In this document: in pieces, positions 6,650 through 9,285 of the stretch
Layout of the letters: every line of letters begins with the position of its first letter
How positions within the stretch are numbered: position 1 is the stretch's first letter
Assembly: GCA_902773305.1 (NCBI GenBank)
Contig: CACYEB010000032.1
Location: 1-9,285, forward strand
Source of the DNA: an uncultured Bacteroidia bacterium
GTDB taxonomy: Bacteria; Bacteroidota; Bacteroidia; Bacteroidales; UBA932
DNA: 9,285 nt
Direction: 5' to 3'
Position numbers and translations under genes: made by a program
The notes under the pieces: model-generated
Told to the model about the DNA's origin: nothing
Seen by the model: the letters and a program-made list of their open reading frames with translations, nothing else
Database searches by the model: none

Positions 6650-9094
6650 ATGGATTTCAAGAAGGATATACTTCCATATATTGTCATTGGTGTTTTGTTC
6701 GTGGCTCTGGCCGCCGTGTACTGTTATCCCGTGCTTCAAGGCAAGGTCATCGGCAATGCCGACGGTGTCAACGGCGCGGCTGCTGTGCAGGAGTGCGTTA
6801 ATTACCGTCACGCCGAAGGGGGTAATTCGTGGTGGACAGGGGCTTTGTTCTCGGGAATGCCCAACTATCAGATCGGAGGAGCCCATTATCTCTCAGAGAG
6901 GCTTTTGCGGCCGTTGTACCGCTTTTTCCACTGGGGTCACAGCAACCAGATAATGACCATCCTGTTCTATCTTCTGGCATTTTTCATACTTATGCGCGCT
7001 TTCGGGCTTGGCAAGTGGATGAGTGCTGCGGGTGCCGTTGCGGTGGCGTTTTCGTCTTATTTTTTGATTATCATCGGGGCAAACCACGGCAGCAAGACCA
7101 GTTCCCTGGCCTGGATGACGCTGATGATGGTGGGAATGCTGCTGATTTACAAGAAAAAGTATGGCTGGGGCAGCGCGATGGTGATGTTTTTCACCGCGAT
7201 GGGGCTTACGCCGCACCCTCAGATGGCCTATTATATCTGCCTGATGACCGGGGTGATTTGGTGCGCTGAACTGTATATCCATATCAAGGAGAAGCGTATG
7301 AAACAGTGGGTGGCGGCGACGCTCATCTTCGCGGCTAGTTTTGCGATAGGGGCGGGGGTGACCAGCGCCAATACCTTTGCCAACCGCGAGTATATGACCC
7401 AGACCATGCGCGGCGGCCACAGCGACTTGCATCAGGGCGAGGCCGAGGCTGTAAGGAGTGCCGGCGGCCTGGATATCGACTATGCAACCCAGTGGAGCTA
7501 CGGGATAGACGAAACGCTGACATTCCTTGTGCCTGACTTTATGGGCGGCAGCAGCAATTACCCCCTGGGCCGTGACAGCGGCCTGTTCAAGGCGATGGTG
7601 TCCAAGGGCGTCCAGCCTCAGGCAGCGGCGGCATTCTGCGAGAATGCACCGATGTACTGGGGCGATCAGCCTTTCACGTCAGGTCCCGTCTATCTCGGAG
7701 CGATAGTTTGCCTGTTGTTTGTTTTGGGGTTGTTCATAGTGAAGGGGCCCTATAAATGGGCACTTCTGGCGGCGACGCTGTTCTCTGTCTTCCTCTCGTG
7801 GGGATACCACTTTATGCCGTTTACCAAACTGTTTTTCAACTGGTTTCCATTGTACGACAAGTTCCGTACAGTGTCGTCCATACTTGTGGTGGCGGAGATT
7901 GCAATGCCGCTGCTGGGCTTTTTGGCGGTACGTGATATCGCAGCAGGAAAGGTAGCCCGTAAAGATGCCTTGAAGGCTCTGGCCTGGAGTGCCGGCATCA
8001 CTGGCGGAATCTGCCTGATATTGGCGCTGTTCGGCAAAAGCCTGCTCCCGTTTGCAGGTTCCGGGGACGGGTATCTGGCGCAGCAATTGCCCCAGTGGCT
8101 GATGCCTATGATTGCAGACCAGCGCGCGGCGTTGCTTACGGCCGACGCGTGGCGAAGCCTCATCTTCATAATACTTGGCGCAGCCGTCGTGTGGCTGATG
8201 GCTTCCGGCAAACTCAGGCAGGAGTGGCCGGCCGTTCTGCTGGGAGTACTGATCCTCGTGGACTTGTGGGGAGTGGACCAGCGTTTCTTCAATGCAGGCT
8301 ATTTCCAGAGTCCTGCCCAGTTCAATAACAATTTTGCGGTCCAACCCTGGGAACAGGAGATCCTGAAAGATGATGATGCCCACTTCAGGGTATTCAACGT
8401 GGCCGGCAACACTTTCAACGAAAACCGCACCAGCTATCGTTTGAAGTCCATAGGCGGCTACAGTGCGGCCAAACTCCGCCGTTACCAGGACCTGATAGAC
8501 GAGCATCTCAGCCAGATGCATATGCCGGTAATCAATATGCTGAACGCCAAATACTTCGTGGTCGCCCGCGAGGGCGGCACGGTGGCTGTGCCCAACCCCG
8601 ATGCCATGGGCAACGCATGGTTTGTGGACAGCCTCTGCCCTGTGAATGGAGCCGACGCCGAGTGTGCGGCGCTGATGGATGTGGATCTGCACAAAGCCGT
8701 CGTGGTTGATACGGACGCATTCGGCTCTTACGTGGCCGACTTCACTCCTGCGGGCGAGGGGGCAGAGGTGCTTCTGACCACGTATAAGCCGGACATTTTG
8801 GAATATGACTGCAGCAGCGCCAACGGCGGTACAATCGTTTTTTCTGAAATCTATTATCCTTTCGGCTGGAAGGCGACCATAGACGGCGCGCCTGCTGAGC
8901 ATTTCCGTGCAAACTACACGTTGCGGGCTATGAATGTCCCGGCAGGGAAACATCAAATCCGCTTTGAGTTCCGCCCCGACAGCGTCCGTATGGGGGACAG
9001 CCTGTCGGTGACCTGCATCATACTGATGTTCGGTATGATGGCCGTCTTTGCCGTGCGCGGCATTCTTTCAAGGCGCAAAGCAAAACAGGCATAA
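6650..9094 (+). CDS. YfhO-family multi-pass membrane protein (GT-C-like glycosyltransferase candidate)
   Basis: This is an 814-residue integral membrane protein of the YfhO family, whose GT-C fold suggests transfer of sugars from polyprenyl-phosphate donors at the outer face of the inner membrane. In Bacillus, YfhO has been linked to glycosylation of teichoic acids; the target here is unknown. A first transmembrane helix (about 8-26) is followed by an external loop with NADGVNG, whose Asp38 is in the place where GT-C enzymes carry a catalytic Asp, and by the family block WWTGALFSGMPNYQI (61-75). About a dozen further hydrophobic helices lie between 100 and 540. A soluble domain (about 560-775) ends in the typical SEIYYPFGWKATIDG...YTLRAMNVPAGKHQIRFEF region, then a last helix (783-802) and a basic tail. 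The ATG at 6650 gives an N-terminus (MDFKKDILPYIV) like other members; ATG 6638 is also possible, and TTG 6620 would lie upstream of the predicted transcript start. A flippase follows after 51 bases. Confidence 0.88.
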   Translation: MDFKKDILPYIVIGVLFVALAAVYCYPVLQGKVIGNADGVNGAAAVQECVNYRHAEGGNSWWTGALFSGMPNYQIGGAHYLSERLLRPLYRFFHWGHSNQIMTILFYLLAFFILMRAFGLGKWMSAAGAVAVAFSSYFLIIIGANHGSKTSSLAWMTLMMVGMLLIYKKKYGWGSAMVMFFTAMGLTPHPQMAYYICLMTGVIWCAELYIHIKEKRMKQWVAATLIFAASFAIGAGVTSANTFANREYMTQTMRGGHSDLHQGEAEAVRSAGGLDIDYATQWSYGIDETLTFLVPDFMGGSSNYPLGRDSGLFKAMVSKGVQPQAAAAFCENAPMYWGDQPFTSGPVYLGAIVCLLFVLGLFIVKGPYKWALLAATLFSVFLSWGYHFMPFTKLFFNWFPLYDKFRTVSSILVVAEIAMPLLGFLAVRDIAAGKVARKDALKALAWSAGITGGICLILALFGKSLLPFAGSGDGYLAQQLPQWLMPMIADQRAALLTADAWRSLIFIILGAAVVWLMASGKLRQEWPAVLLGVLILVDLWGVDQRFFNAGYFQSPAQFNNNFAVQPWEQEILKDDDAHFRVFNVAGNTFNENRTSYRLKSIGGYSAAKLRRYQDLIDEHLSQMHMPVINMLNAKYFVVAREGGTVAVPNPDAMGNAWFVDSLCPVNGADAECAALMDVDLHKAVVVDTDAFGSYVADFTPAGEGAEVLLTTYKPDILEYDCSSANGGTIVFSEIYYPFGWKATIDGAPAEHFRANYTLRAMNVPAGKHQIRFEFRPDSVRMGDSLSVTCIILMFGMMAVFAVRGILSRRKAKQA

Positions 9095-9145
9095 AGCCGC
9101 ACCGCCGACCCGAAATTATTACTATATTTACGGACTTTTTGTACT

Positions 9146-9285
9146 ATGGCAGGAAATCCGTTCAAACAACTTGCAGGTGAAACTGCAATTTACGGCCTTA
9201 GCAGCATTCTGGCGAGGGTTGTGAATTTCTTGCTGGTGCCGCTGTACACCCGCGTCCTCACCGAGGCGCAGTACGGCAGCGTCAC
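9146..9285 (+). CDS. Wzx/MATE-like polysaccharide flippase, N-terminal fragment at window edge
   Basis: Only 46 codons are present before the right edge. They read MAGNPFKQLAGETAIYGLSS, then ILARVVNFLLVPLYTRVLT, then EAQYGSV. This is the characteristic N-terminus of Bacteroidota oligosaccharide flippases (polysaccharide biosynthesis/MviN-like superfamily): a short basic lead, first helix with YGLSS, the LVPLYTRVL turn and the YG motif. Such proteins move lipid-linked sugars across the inner membrane for capsule, LPS or other glycans. The 51-base gap after the YfhO-family gene has no terminator, so the two are probably co-transcribed. That supports a glycan-assembly role for both. The start ATG at 9146 has no SD. 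Which glycan is handled cannot be told from this fragment. Confidence 0.85.
   Translation, partial: MAGNPFKQLAGETAIYGLSSILARVVNFLLVPLYTRVLTEAQYGSV

Noticed and set aside
7679..8956. 425-residue minus-strand open frame antisense to the YfhO-family gene
   Set aside because: His/Arg/Gln-rich composition without domain or signal, fully inside a strong family match on the other strand.
9095..9145. Possible promoter (TATATTTA at 9123-9130) before the flippase
   Set aside because: It misses the last G of the TAnnTTTG box and has no -33 element; co-transcription with the upstream gene is simpler.

Overview
The window looks like chromosomal DNA from a member of the Bacteroidota, most likely order Bacteroidales. 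The evidence is the gene content: a DUF3078 protein, an archaeal/eukaryotic-type ProRS, a FadL/OmpP1 barrel of the kind often labelled 'hemin receptor' in Bacteroides, and a YfhO-family protein followed by a Wzx-like flippase. Exact TAnnTTTG promoter -7 boxes and the near-absence of Shine-Dalgarno sequences also fit. Coding DNA is fairly GC-rich, so an Alistipes-like or other GC-rich lineage is possible, but genus cannot be settled here. The DNA is almost fully coding. I see no tRNA, rRNA, CRISPR array, insertion sequence, integrase or intergenic gap over about 90 bases.

Left part (1-3419, minus strand): proS, then a secreted DUF3078 protein, then tilS, which runs off the left edge. The three genes are packed end to end. 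One base separates the proS stop from the DUF3078 ATG, and the DUF3078 stop overlaps the tilS GTG by one base (TAGTG). They are probably one transcript with translational coupling, joining two tRNA-information genes (prolyl-tRNA charging and tRNA-Ile lysidinylation) with one envelope protein.

Middle (3420-6621): an 88-base AT-rich divergent intergenic region holds candidate promoters for both directions. To the right is a two-gene plus-strand unit: an unusual Trp/Tyr-, His- and Ser/Arg-rich repeat lipoprotein with a consensus AAGGAGG ribosome-binding site (rare in this phylum), then a FadL/OmpP1-family outer-membrane barrel. The unit ends at a clear intrinsic terminator (6597-6621). It is the least understood part of the window.

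Right part (6623-9285, plus strand): a promoter -7 box directly after the terminator, a large YfhO-family GT-C-like membrane protein, then the first 46 codons of a Wzx/MATE-like polysaccharide flippase. These probably begin a cell-surface glycan or lipid-linked sugar locus that continues past the window. I found no clear new defence or mobile system. The best candidates for follow-up are the repeat lipoprotein with its SD sequence and its pairing with the barrel.
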